From Mactromeris polynyma (taxonomy: Eukaryota > Mollusca > Bivalvia > Venerida > Mactridae), in NCBI GenBank assembly GCA_032209605.1, contig JASFXZ010000076.1, forward strand, positions 186,001 through 250,000: a stretch of DNA of 64,000 nucleotides, in the 5' to 3' direction. Numbering within the stretch: the first letter of the stretch is position 1; every line of letters starts with the position of its first letter. Positions 46,616-56,298 of this stretch are shown here, piece by piece. The notes beneath the pieces were generated by a model. The model was given only the letters and a program-made list of their open reading frames with translations, searched no databases and had not been told where the DNA came from. The position numbers and the translations under genes were made by a program.

Positions 46616-47425
46616 ACACGACCCAATTTGCCGGAACCTAACGTTATATTTCTCTTGAGGATAAGTATAATACACTTATTTATTATATCTTTGAACCAAC
46701 TGAGATGGCTGATTGTGTAACATTTTGTCAAATAGTAGATGACCATTGTTTTAATATAACACGACATAGACCTATTATTACGCATCTGCCATGTGTATGT
46801 GTGTTGTCTTATGGTAATTCTGATTCGTATGATGTGAACTGTATTAATTGGAAGAAGTTTAACTTATAAGAGTATTATATGTTGCTGACAAACGATGCTG
46901 ATCTTACTAAATTGACGCACCTTGTCATTGGCCGTTCTGGGGTTGATAATGCATACAAGTTAATTGTGACTAAAGTGTCTGAAAGTGCATCGTCTGTGTT
47001 TTCTATTAAAGTTTTACAGATATTTAAACCATTTTGGAATGGAGAGTTATGTGCTGCTCATCGTGAACAATGGAATATAAAGACAGTATGGTGTAAAGTG
47101 GCCGACCGCGAATTGCTTCAAACCCAGCATATCGTAAATATAAACTAGCAAAGTGTGATTTTCGTCGTCTGCATAGACAAGTTGTGAACGCCCATCAAAG
47201 GGAACAAAATGAGAAGTTAGATCGAATGACGGAGATTGACTCTTTTGGATGAAATTTAATTTAAACGTATAGTTCTCAATCTTCTATTTGTATTGGCACG
47301 AACTTCACTGGATCGAATTGATATAACTAATGTATGTGGAGAATTCTTTAAGAACTTATGTACCCAACAAGGAACGAGCAATTTGTTGATAAATGGCGTC
47401 TTACTGTTGAGACAGAAGTCCTAAA
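46615..47425 (+). mobile_element. Non-LTR retrotransposon fragment, copy 3
   Basis: Paralogue of the two other copies (LLTNDADLTKLTHLVIGR, FKPFWNGELCAAHREQWN). It lacks the middle part of the gene 1 copy near 47320 (small deletion). Dead. Confidence 0.65.
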
Positions 47426-47429
47426 AGCT

Positions 47430-47775
47430 GAAAGACAGTTCCCACATCTACAATATTTACCTATCTTGTTCTAAATAGTCAGCCATTTTGATAGACAAAA
47501 TAGATAAGCCCTTATAAGAATAATTCCTAAATATGTGATTATTGATAAAATACCAAGAGAATTTGCATGTGACAACCACTTTTTCTTTAATTTAGTTAAC
47601 CAACTGCAAACATGAGCATAATGAATAAGTTATTATTTTTATATCTGATTAGTTTATCATTGTTTACATTAAATTCCCTATAAACTTTAAGGTCATTTGC
47701 CTATCAATATAGCTAAATGGCCGACAATTCAGAACAATGGAGGTAAATATTGTAGATGTGAGAACTATCTATGCC
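47430..47775. mobile_element. MITE with long inverted ends, copy 3
   Basis: Same element as 17386-17702, with the same middle segment, at the matching place in the right-hand duplicated block. Confidence 0.7.
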
Positions 47776-47910
47776 ATCCGATTACCGGTAGTAGTTAACA
47801 ATGCAATTAGTGTGTGTCCTAGGGATAAAGGGAGGGAAGTCTAACATGGATAATGGGAAAGAACTCGTGAACTTTCTTATGGCAATATCTGCACCAACTT
47901 TAAAACTTAC

Positions 47911-48111
47911 TTGGTTTGCATTTCGGGATACGTCTAAATTCTCCCAATTTACATCTCCCAATTACGCTCACGTCAAAGTTTTCATTACGGAATTCGTAAC
48001 CTGGTATGCATGAATACAGAACGTTTGTATCACTCGGAATCAGATCCGTAATGTCTGTACCATTGGGATAGGAGACGACTGTTTCGTTCAATGAGACTGG
48101 GTCACACCGAG
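47911..48111 (-). CDS. Gene 2 exon: CCP domain
   Basis: A 201-nt exon, phase 1-1, paralogous to 3615-3815. It carries ARCDPVSLNETVVSYPNGTD, VLYSCIPGYEFRNE, GRCKLGEFRR and IPKC. The CCP cysteine frame is complete and the splice sites are intact (ctcagct-type acceptor, CCAA|gtaagt donor). The next exon in the transcript is 44669-44778, across the satellite/LINE block at 45.3-47.8 kb. Confidence 0.83.
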
Positions 48112-48700
48112 CTGAAATGGTGAAAGAAACAGAATGACTTATGGTAATTGCTGTTGATGTGAAATGTTGAAAATATTGCAAAATTTACCTTGTTTTTATT
48201 TTCTTATTTTTCTTATTTATTGCATTTAATGGTGTTTACAATTCTGTCCTATATTTTGCTATTTATATAAGACCCTTACACACTTTATTTATTGGTTACT
48301 CGATCTTATCGTTCATGACTATGTGTTTATCATAAAATCCGCTACAAGTTGACGATTTTTGTAGTCGTACCTTTTCAAATTGTGATACAGTAGGACCAAC
48401 ATCTGATGGCACAATGTTCAGTGATTTTTACTCATGTTAATTAGCCGACTGTTTCACTTTCCATAAAAACGGATACACACAAAAAACATTTCGTAAAAAG
48501 CATGCTACTTTCGAGCGAAAAATATTTTATGAAAACAACGATTGTCTGGATTCGAACCCAGGTAGCCTGCGTTGATAGTCTGACATGTAACCATTGTGGT
48601 ATGTAATAAACACGCTGATAGTTCATATCCCGGCATGTATAATAATGTTCTTTTCCAAAAATTGAAAGAGTGCCAAAATGATGAAGAACATTGAACTAAC

Positions 48701-48870
48701 CTGAAATTTGATGTGGACTGATCCAACCAATAACGTTTTGACAATGTGACTGTGCCTTCAGATATTGGCCCTACTGTACGGATGTATGCAAAGTGCACCA
48801 AATCATTCCTAAATTTATCACTTATTGTGACTAACATGATGGGATCAGTAGGGAATGTAATTGAGCGCGT
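48701..48870 (-). pseudogene. 5'-shortened copy of the unknown exon at 4331-4556
   Basis: It matches 4331-4500 including the gttagt donor and the ISEGTVTLSKR segment. Similarity stops at about 48873, where a SINE head (48.9-49.0 kb) begins, so the putative acceptor is lost. In gene 1 the sequence between 4500 and 6840 has no counterpart here. Confidence 0.4.
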
Positions 48871-48889
48871 AATGGTCTGTTAATAGCAA

Positions 48890-49135
48890 AGTTAGGGGGT
48901 CTCAGTGACCGACTGGTTATGTTCGATGATTTCAAATCACTTGCCCCTCACCGCTTCAGGTTCGAATCCCACCCGGGATGTTGAATTAGTTTGTTATCCA
49001 GCTGGTTTGCGGAAGGCGAGGGCTTCTACCTATGCCCGAAATAGTATTAGCAGTGTCAGAAAGTGTTAGAAGTCTTCTTACCAGCACTCACCACTCTTTA
49101 CTCAGATGTCAAAATCTGAGTTTAGATGTGAATAA
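48890..49135 (+). repeat. SINE with tRNA-like head and Meta-like body
   Basis: The head has a long variable-arm-like stretch and B box (ggttcgaatcccacccggga), followed by ctggtttgcggaaggcgagg, the core seen in widespread metazoan SINE families. It replaces the 5' part of the unknown exon at 48701-48870. Confidence 0.6.
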
Positions 49136-49866
49136 TAAAGCTTACTGATCGTTTCAAGTCTTTTTAACTCAATTTTCTTTGCGAGTTGAGTGTGAATCCG
49201 ACATCTGAGGGGAACAATTTATTATGCAGCACAATGTGGATACAAGACAAGAACTTGACACGACATTGTTGTACATGTGCGCAACATGTATGCTAAAGTT
49301 CCTGACAATCGACACGTATTTTCATAAAATATGAATTTGAAAAGTAATAAAATGGAATTTAAAGAAGCATGGTTGGTAACAAGTTGTGTGTTTTTAAATG
49401 TACCGAGTATAAAATTACACGGACATATACACCATGGATTCGAAACAGGCTGGTATTTGTGCTCAGACTTGTTTGAACTCTCGGCAACAGCGAGATTTTC
49501 ATCCGAGATCAAACGATCGGAATACCTCGAAAAATTTTACGAAAATGATCCGAAAAAATTCCGATGTCCACCATCTTGTTTCTGAATCGAGAGAAGTTGA
49601 TATTTTGAACCGCCGTAATGGTTTGCTCTGAACACTGTTTCATAATGAATTTAGTTTAAAAAAGCAAAGATTTGCTTGTTGTTTATCAAAAAGTTCTCTA
49701 CAAAAAATGTTGCTCAATACATACAGATTCATTCGCATTTTGACTATAAGCAGTTTTAACATTGAATGATCAATTCCTATAAAGTGGCGACTTGATATGA
49801 ACTTATAACATAATGTAACATTTAACTAAGCTAGGATATTATTAAGTTATACTACCTATTATTTAC

Positions 49867-50061
49867 CTGGTTTACAGCCGGGTACCTTTGGTTTCAATGT
49901 ACCATTGTAATTGGTTATTGTTATATTGCCCGTATTATAGAATCTACCTCTGTACAACTCGTAGCCTATGTGACAAAAGATGTTATACGATTGTCCGTGT
50001 TCAATTATGTCTTCCGCTGCATCTGTTAACCCGTTCGCTGGAATTTCTACCTCAGCCATCT
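49867..50061 (-). CDS. Gene 2 exon: degenerate CCP-like domain
   Basis: A 195-nt exon, phase 1-1, paralogous to 7479-7673 with the same two-cysteine pattern (IFCHIGYELYRGRFYN and PGCKP). Frame, donor (AACCAG|gtaaat) and acceptor are intact. Replacement differences include Val to Glu near the start and Ala-Ala to Glu-Asp before the IIEHGQ segment. Confidence 0.7.
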
Positions 50062-50149
50062 CTGATTGAAATAGATGTTGCATATCAGTATGTGTTAAGA
50101 TGACGTATTACAGGGTAGATGCGAGTCATTATAATACATGACACCCAGC

Positions 50150-52640
50150 AATGGACATTACAACATGTCAAGACACAACTTAATTTATATGAAGCAACTC
50201 GGCTCATTACAACGCAATACAGAATGATAAAACACGATAAAGCACAACACAACACAAAATTGACTCATCACAACATGTCAATGCAGAATATAACACCACG
50301 ACAAACCGCAATACAAGGCGACAAGACTCATCACAACACGACAATGCACAATACAACACGTCGATGTACAATATAACACGACGATGTGCAATACAACACG
50401 ACGATGTTCAATACAACACGACGATGTTCAAAACACCTATACAATGTCCAATACAAATTGACAATGCACAATATAACTCGTCAATGTGCAATACAACACG
50501 ACAATGTGCAATACAACACGACAATGCGCAATACAACACGACAAAGCGCACTACAACACGAAAATGCGCAATACAACACGACAATGTTCAATACAACACG
50601 AAGATGTGCAATATAACGCCTTAATGCGCAATACCACACGACAATATACACTATAACACGAAAATGTGCAATACAACCCGACAATGTGCAATACAACACG
50701 ACGATGTGCACTTCAACACGACACTGTGTAATACAACACGACAATGTACAATACAACACGACAATGCACAAAACAACACGACGATGTGCACTTCAACACG
50801 TCAATGTGCAATACAACACGACAATGCGCAATACAACACGACGATGTGCAAAACTACACGATAATGCGCAATACAACACGACACTGTGCAAACAACACGA
50901 CGATGTGCAATATAACACGACATTGCGCAATATAACACGACAATGCGGAATTTTAACTTGACAGTGCACAATATAAAACGACAATGCAGAATACAACACG
51001 ACAATGCGCAAAACAACACGACAATGTGCAATACAACACAACAATGCATGATATAACACTACAATGCAAAATACAACACGACAATGCGCAATACAACACG
51101 ATAATGCGCAATACAACACGACAATGCACGATATAACACAACAATGCATAATACAACACGACAATGCGCAATACAACACGACAATGCGCAAAACAACTCG
51201 ACAAGGCACAATACAACTTTACAATGCACAATATAACACGCCAATGCGCAATACAACACGACAATGGGCAATACAACACGATAATGTTCAATACAACACG
51301 ACGATGTGCAATACAACATAACGATGCGCAATATACTTGACAATGCACAATATAACACGACAATGCGCAATACAACACGACAATGTGCAATACAACACTA
51401 CAATGAACAATATAACACGACAATGCACAATACAACACGACACTGTGCAATACAGCACGACAATGCACGATATAATACAACGATGCTCAATACAACACGA
51501 CAATGTTCAATACAGCACGACAATGCGGAAAACAATACAACAATAAACAATACAACACGACCATATGCAATACAACACGACAATATGCAATACAACACGA
51601 CAATGCACAATATAACATGACAATGTACAATACAACACGACAATGCGTAATATAACACAACAATAAACAATACAACACGAACATGTGTAATACAACACGA
51701 CAATACACAGAACAATGCGATTATGCACAAAACAACACAGAAACACACAAAACAATGCGACTATGCACAAAAAAATAGAAATACACAGAACAGTGCAACT
51801 ATGCACAAAACAACACGAACATAAACAGATCATTGCGTCTACGCACAAAACAACACGAAAATACACAGAACAATGCGACTATGCACAAAACAACACGACA
51901 ATACACAGAACAATGCGACTGTGCACAAAACAACACGACCATGCGTAATACAACACATTAAACAATACAGCACGAAAATGTGCAATACAACACGACAATA
52001 CATAGAACAATGCGATTATGCACAAAACAAGACAGAAATACACAGAACAATGCGACATTGCACAAAAAATAGAAATACACAGATCAATGCGACTATGCAC
52101 AAAACAATACGAAAATACACAGAACATTGCGAGTTCGCACAGAACAACACGAACATAAAATAAACAATGCGACTATGCACACAACAACACGAAAATACCC
52201 AGAACATTGCGCCTTTTCACAATACAAAACGACAATACACAGAACAATGCGACTGTGCACAAAACAACACGACCATGCGTAATACAACACATTAAACAAT
52301 ACAGCACGAAAATGTGCAATACAACACGACAATACATAGAACAATGCGATTATGCACAAAACAAGACAGAAATACACAGAACAATGCGACATTGCACAAA
52401 AAATAGAAATACACAGATCAATGCGACTATGCACAAAACAATACGAAAATACACAGAACATTGCGAGTTCGCACAGAACAACACGAACATAAAATAAACA
52501 ATGCGACTATGCACACAACAACACGAAAATACACAGAACATTGCGCCTTTTCACAATACAAAACGACAATACACAGAACAATGCGACTATGCACAAAACA
52601 GCACTACAATACACCACGTAAATTAAGATGACACAACGCT
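50150..52640. repeat. 20-bp minisatellite array (gene 2 intron), expanded
   Basis: Same unit as 7740-9130 at the paralogous place but about 1.1 kb longer. The 3' part again changes to a cacagaacaatgcgactatg composite. A 334-bp block (from about 51890) is duplicated in tandem almost exactly (from about 52224). Predicted frames up to 175 codons here are artefacts of the unit. Confidence 0.93.
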
Positions 52641-52975
52641 GCTCTATACAATGCAATACGGAATGACAAAAAGCAAGGCACACCATAACACACCGAAACA
52701 TAACGTAATTAATATGGCACAAAGCAACACCACACAACTCAATTCGGATGGAAACATCATTACACACAGCATGGCGAAGCCCAACTCGACATAAAACTAG
52801 ACGACATAACACAACGTAGACCAACACAGCAAAATGCCTGGTTCTACATAACATATGATACACCACACCCCACGTAAGAAACACAAAATGCCACAGCGTT
52901 ACAACACAGTACATAACAACACCCATAATGCAGCTCGATAAAAACTGGAATGGAATGACAATGAAGTAAATCAAG
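52641..52975. other. Degenerate minisatellite edge
   Basis: A/C-rich sequence (cacaacg, acacaaca) that looks like heavily diverged minisatellite units. No gene signal. Confidence 0.4.
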
Positions 52976-53245
52976 GAGAAGTGTGCCTGATGTGGGGGCA
53001 CGAACCCACGACCCCCTGAACACTAATACGGCGCTTTATCGACTGAGCTTACCGAGCGACATTCTAATCCCACACAACTACACTCCTCCCCCTCCCGGCA
53101 TTTGTGAGCCGTCATACACCGCTGCCATCATTGAAGTAAATCAAGGGGAATAACGCGGCCAATGTGGGGCTCGACATTAACAGTAGTACGGCACTCTAAC
53201 CACTGAGCTAAATGGTAACCGGGCGGTCGTCTAGCCAACAATAAA
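52976..53245 (-). repeat. Two tRNA-derived repeats in tandem
   Basis: Two copies of the 9140-9255 repeat (both begin gaagtaaatcaagg on the plus strand) where gene 1 has one, pointing to a local duplication or second insertion in gene 2's intron. Confidence 0.55.
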
Positions 53246-53325
53246 GGTTGCAGATAGGCACAAGTTAGCACAAAATTGTGATTTTATAAATGGTTATGAA
53301 GTACACAATGTATATAAACTCTCAC

Positions 53326-53429
53326 CTAAACAATCTGGTGGATCTGGGAACCAAATTGCCCCGCGTACTGTCTCCGTACACATTGAAGAATCTCTATCTT
53401 CAGGCTGCTGTGTGTAGTCATCTTCACAA
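53326..53429 (-). CDS. Gene 2 exon: second half of leading CCP
   Basis: A 104-nt exon, phase 2-1, paralogous to 9368-9471. It keeps SCEDDYTQQPEDRDSS, the third Cys and the terminal PPDC. A few substitutions are seen, none creating a stop. Donor TTTAG|gtgaga. Two tRNA-like repeat pieces (52.98-53.24 kb) lie between it and the minisatellite. Confidence 0.75.
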
Positions 53430-53829
53430 CTACTCATAAGAATAAATATAAGAAGCCAGGCGATATGTTACAGTACACTCAACTGCTTTTCTAATTGGTC
53501 ACTTCAATATTGTGTTATATTTAAGTACATATGGTGAAACATAAGTAAACTAGTTTTGTTTCACTTTATAATTGCCCATGCCTCTATGAATCCTTTGAAA
53601 CCCAAAATGCACACGATTGTAGAAGATTATCTGCTTACAGAGATTTCTGTCAAAATTTATACACGATAGAAATGTAGGGTGAGCAATTAGAAGAGTGCTT
53701 CAGTGTACATTAATATATACATTGTACACTGAAATACTTTCCCAATTGGCCACTCTTCGTTTCTGTTGTTTATTAAATTTGATAGAAATCTTTAGAAAGC
53801 AAACCGACCAACTCATTTGATGTAAAGTG

Positions 53830-54086
53830 TTTATTTGTTATAGTGTCGTCCCTACTTAAAGGGCCAGCCAATTCTGACTTATGAGCCACCTACTTTCTGA
53901 GCACATTTACTTCCCGATTTCTATCCTTTAATGCTAGGCACCAGGCATGTAAGCGCACGGTAACCATTATTTAACTAGCTGGCGGCTGACCAAACGGCCA
54001 TATCAGAACGGACCCCTGCCGGGATTCGAACCTTCGACCTCCCGTTCCCAAAGCGGATGCCTCAACCACTCGGCCAAGGGAGACGG
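53830..54086 (-). mobile_element. tRNA-derived SINE insertion
   Basis: Minus strand begins ccgtctcccttggccgagtg, gttgaggc, then gaaggttcgaatcccggc: a Ser/Leu-type tRNA head. It splits sequence that is continuous at 9868-9885 in gene 1, so the insertion is specific to the right block. Confidence 0.65.
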
Positions 54087-54545
54087 TTTTATGATGATGT
54101 ACAACTATATTCTGTTGGATACCATAACCATCTTGGTGTTACATTCATTCAGGACAAGTCATGGCATATACGCGTAGCTAACATAGCCTCAAAAGCGTCG
54201 AAAGTCTACTTTGAAAAAGCTAAACTTAATTGGAAAACTCTGAATCAAATATGCGTCTTTAGTTTGGGATAATTGTGCCCAGTACGAAAAATAAATCTTG
54301 GAAAAACTACAATATAACGCAGCTAGGATTGTCACTGGCTTAACTAGATCTGTCTCAAGTCGAAAATTATTAAAGTAGATAGGCTGGGTGAGTATTTCAG
54401 ATAGAAGAACAATCCAACATTAATGTTAGTATACAAAGGAAAAACCCATTTGTTACCGCCATATTTAACACAAAATAGTTTAAAAAGATGACACTATAAC
54501 AAGTGATCAATTAGGAAAACATTTGAATATATGTACAGTTAGTTA
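54087..54545 (+). mobile_element. LINE reverse-transcriptase 3' fragment, right copy
   Basis: Paralogue of 9870-10300 with different stops and indels (HNHLGVTFIQDKSWHIRVAN at its start). It is separated from its left flank by a SINE insertion (53830-54086). Confidence 0.72.
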
Positions 54546-55249
54546 TAATTACAAGTACATCTTCGTTTAATTGACAGTTCGCTGGTATGCAGTAATTGCT
54601 GCCCAAGCAATATATACCAATTCTTTTAATTTTTGGATTATTGTTGATGATCGGCTGTTTGTCAGAATAGATTAGTTTGACTTACCGGAAAGTTGAAAAA
54701 TAATCATTATGCATTATGATAGTTGTATAATAGTTGCAAAACATTAATTCGTCATGGTAACTAATGAGTAATTGAGTCAAGTGTATACATGTACATGTAA
54801 TTATGTACAACATTATGTACAACATATGACGTATCAAGGATAGGTGAGGAGTTTTGCTACAATGTAATAAAATAATGTTGTTCTATATTTTGCAATTATT
54901 CACAGCTTCTGTAAGTCATGTTTAAGCTGTATGTAATAGTCCGTTTTAGTCTTTAGTCAACCGTATACTAAAACTTAACACAGATTAATGACGTCGGAAT
55001 TGACTTGTGTCCGTTTCCGGAAAATAAAATAGAAACGTAGGGACAATCCGGGGACATTAGAACGGCTTTTGCATGGTCTGATAGGGTGCTTTTGAAAGTG
55101 GATTAACATAAGGTGAAAATCTTGCTTCGAAAAAAGCAATTTTCTCGGATATTACCGCAGACATTGCAGAGTCTATGCTGCCCAACATAGGGAAATGTCC
55201 GAAGCTATACGATTATCGGTATTTTCGGAAGTATCGTTATATACATTAC

Positions 55250-55337
55250 CTGTAGTACACTTCTGTTCCAACGTCTCTGTTTCCAAAATAGACCACATCT
55301 CCACCGTAAAAATTCTCAATTTTGTTGCATTTTTTCA
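55250..55337 (-). CDS. Gene 2 exon: first half of leading CCP
   Basis: An 88-nt exon, phase 1-2, nearly identical to 11287-11374 of gene 1 (one base differs, giving Asp for Glu in the GNRE segment). Donor CTACAG|gtaatg and the acceptor are intact. It joins in frame to 53326-53429. The intron upstream holds the 6.2-kb segment at 55.4-61.6 kb that is missing from gene 1. Confidence 0.78.
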
Positions 55338-55422
55338 CTGTAATAACCATGAGAATATAATCATAAATCGGTTTGTGGCAGCGTTCTTGAAACTTCGATT
55401 TTAGTTGGGTGCCTAGAGCCTA

Positions 55423-55620
55423 GGGTGGGACTAAAATCCGGGACTTTGGTGGGAAAATCCGGGATCGATATTTTGGACTATATCGTAGGTATCAACGGTC
55501 AATACCGGATAGAGGAACATTCGTTCACACCCTTCAGTTAACATATGTTCCACTCGAACAATTTTTAAAAATCGATCCCGGAGAATCACGGATCCCGGAT
55601 AACGGGTTTCAGTCCCACCC
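55423..55620. mobile_element. 198-bp hAT-like MITE with 8-bp target duplication
   Basis: Ends gggtgggactaaaatccggg and ataacgggtttcagtcccaccc are inverted. AGAGCCTA flanks both sides exactly (55415-55422 and 55621-55628). An 8-bp duplication is the hallmark of hAT-type transposition. It borders the promoter-like stretch. Confidence 0.82.
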
Positions 55621-55729
55621 AGAGCCTATTGTGCGCCTGCGCAGACCGGCGGGAATATATGTCGGGAAGCGAACGATTGTGCGTTGTAACGTCATTATTG
55701 ATTTTGTAGGCTACAAAAGCTAAATAAAG
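55621..55729 (+). promoter_or_regulatory. GC-rich promoter-like segment with NRF1-type site and first exon
   Basis: TGCGCCTGCGCA at 55632-55643 matches the palindromic NRF1 (nuclear respiratory factor 1) core. It is followed by CpG-containing sequence, a CRE-like taacgtca, and a strong donor (AAATAAAG|gtatgtgag) at 55729. This is the most CpG-dense stretch of the 55.4-61.6 kb insert and fits a housekeeping-type promoter plus short noncoding first exon. Whether it is used is inference. Confidence 0.45.
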
Positions 55730-56298
55730 GTATGTGAGTTTGTTGTATATTATGATTGATGTCATTAACTAATATTTTCAACTGTATAATTATTGAATTT
55801 TATCGTTTCAACATTGTGGTTGACCCATCGCGTGGTTGACCTACATTTTATTTGTTATTGTTATGATGCAGCCAGCATTCGTCTCTGTGCTCTGTTTAAT
55901 ATTTTGCAGTATTTTCCCTCTTTCATAAGTCATGTATCGTTCAAACATGCGTGATAATTAACATGTAAACGTTTAAACTCGCAGGTTGTATTAAATACAC
56001 TGATCACATGTTCTAACCTTACAGCAATTTTCCGAAAATGTACTTTCAGTTTCAACTTTCAATTTCATTATTACATGCAGACTGAATGTGTCTAAGTACA
56101 TAAGCGTCGACTCGATTTAGCATATTCCTGTATGACCTCCAATACTTGGAAATGACCCTGGCCTCGGATATGAAACTGCAATGACTTTCAATTTTAAAAG
56201 TCCACGGAAAACACTGCCAATGATAGATGGAGAATCTCAATTAAGATAATTGTCTGATGACATCTTCAAATTGATGTCTTCAGATACACGATCAGCAA

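Larger units (their letters stand above)
21437..55337 (-). other. Gene 2: large multi-CCP protein gene, 5' end outside window
   Basis: Minus-strand exons run from 55337 down to about 21437. In order: split CCP (55250-55337, 53326-53429), degenerate CCP (49867-50061), CCP (47911-48111), split CCP (44669-44778, 43336-43474), CCP (42504-42725), split CCP (41816-41889, 39958-40075), CCP (39437-39685), then two cassettes of stalk and CCP exons and a last CCP (21451-21690). Phases chain almost throughout; the exceptions are the two phase-0 exons at 35201 and 28006, whose first halves I did not find. A signal-peptide exon should lie beyond base 64000. Whether this is one transcript or several needs cDNA; the one-gene reading is inference. 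Confidence 0.55.

Noticed and set aside
50119..53001. Many overlapping long open frames on both strands, up to 175 codons, with patterns like VVLYCALSCCIAHCRV
   Set aside because: They are produced by the 20-bp unit, whose three frames cycle every 60 bases without stops. Similar frames occur on the opposite strand and in the gene 1 array. No splice or start context.
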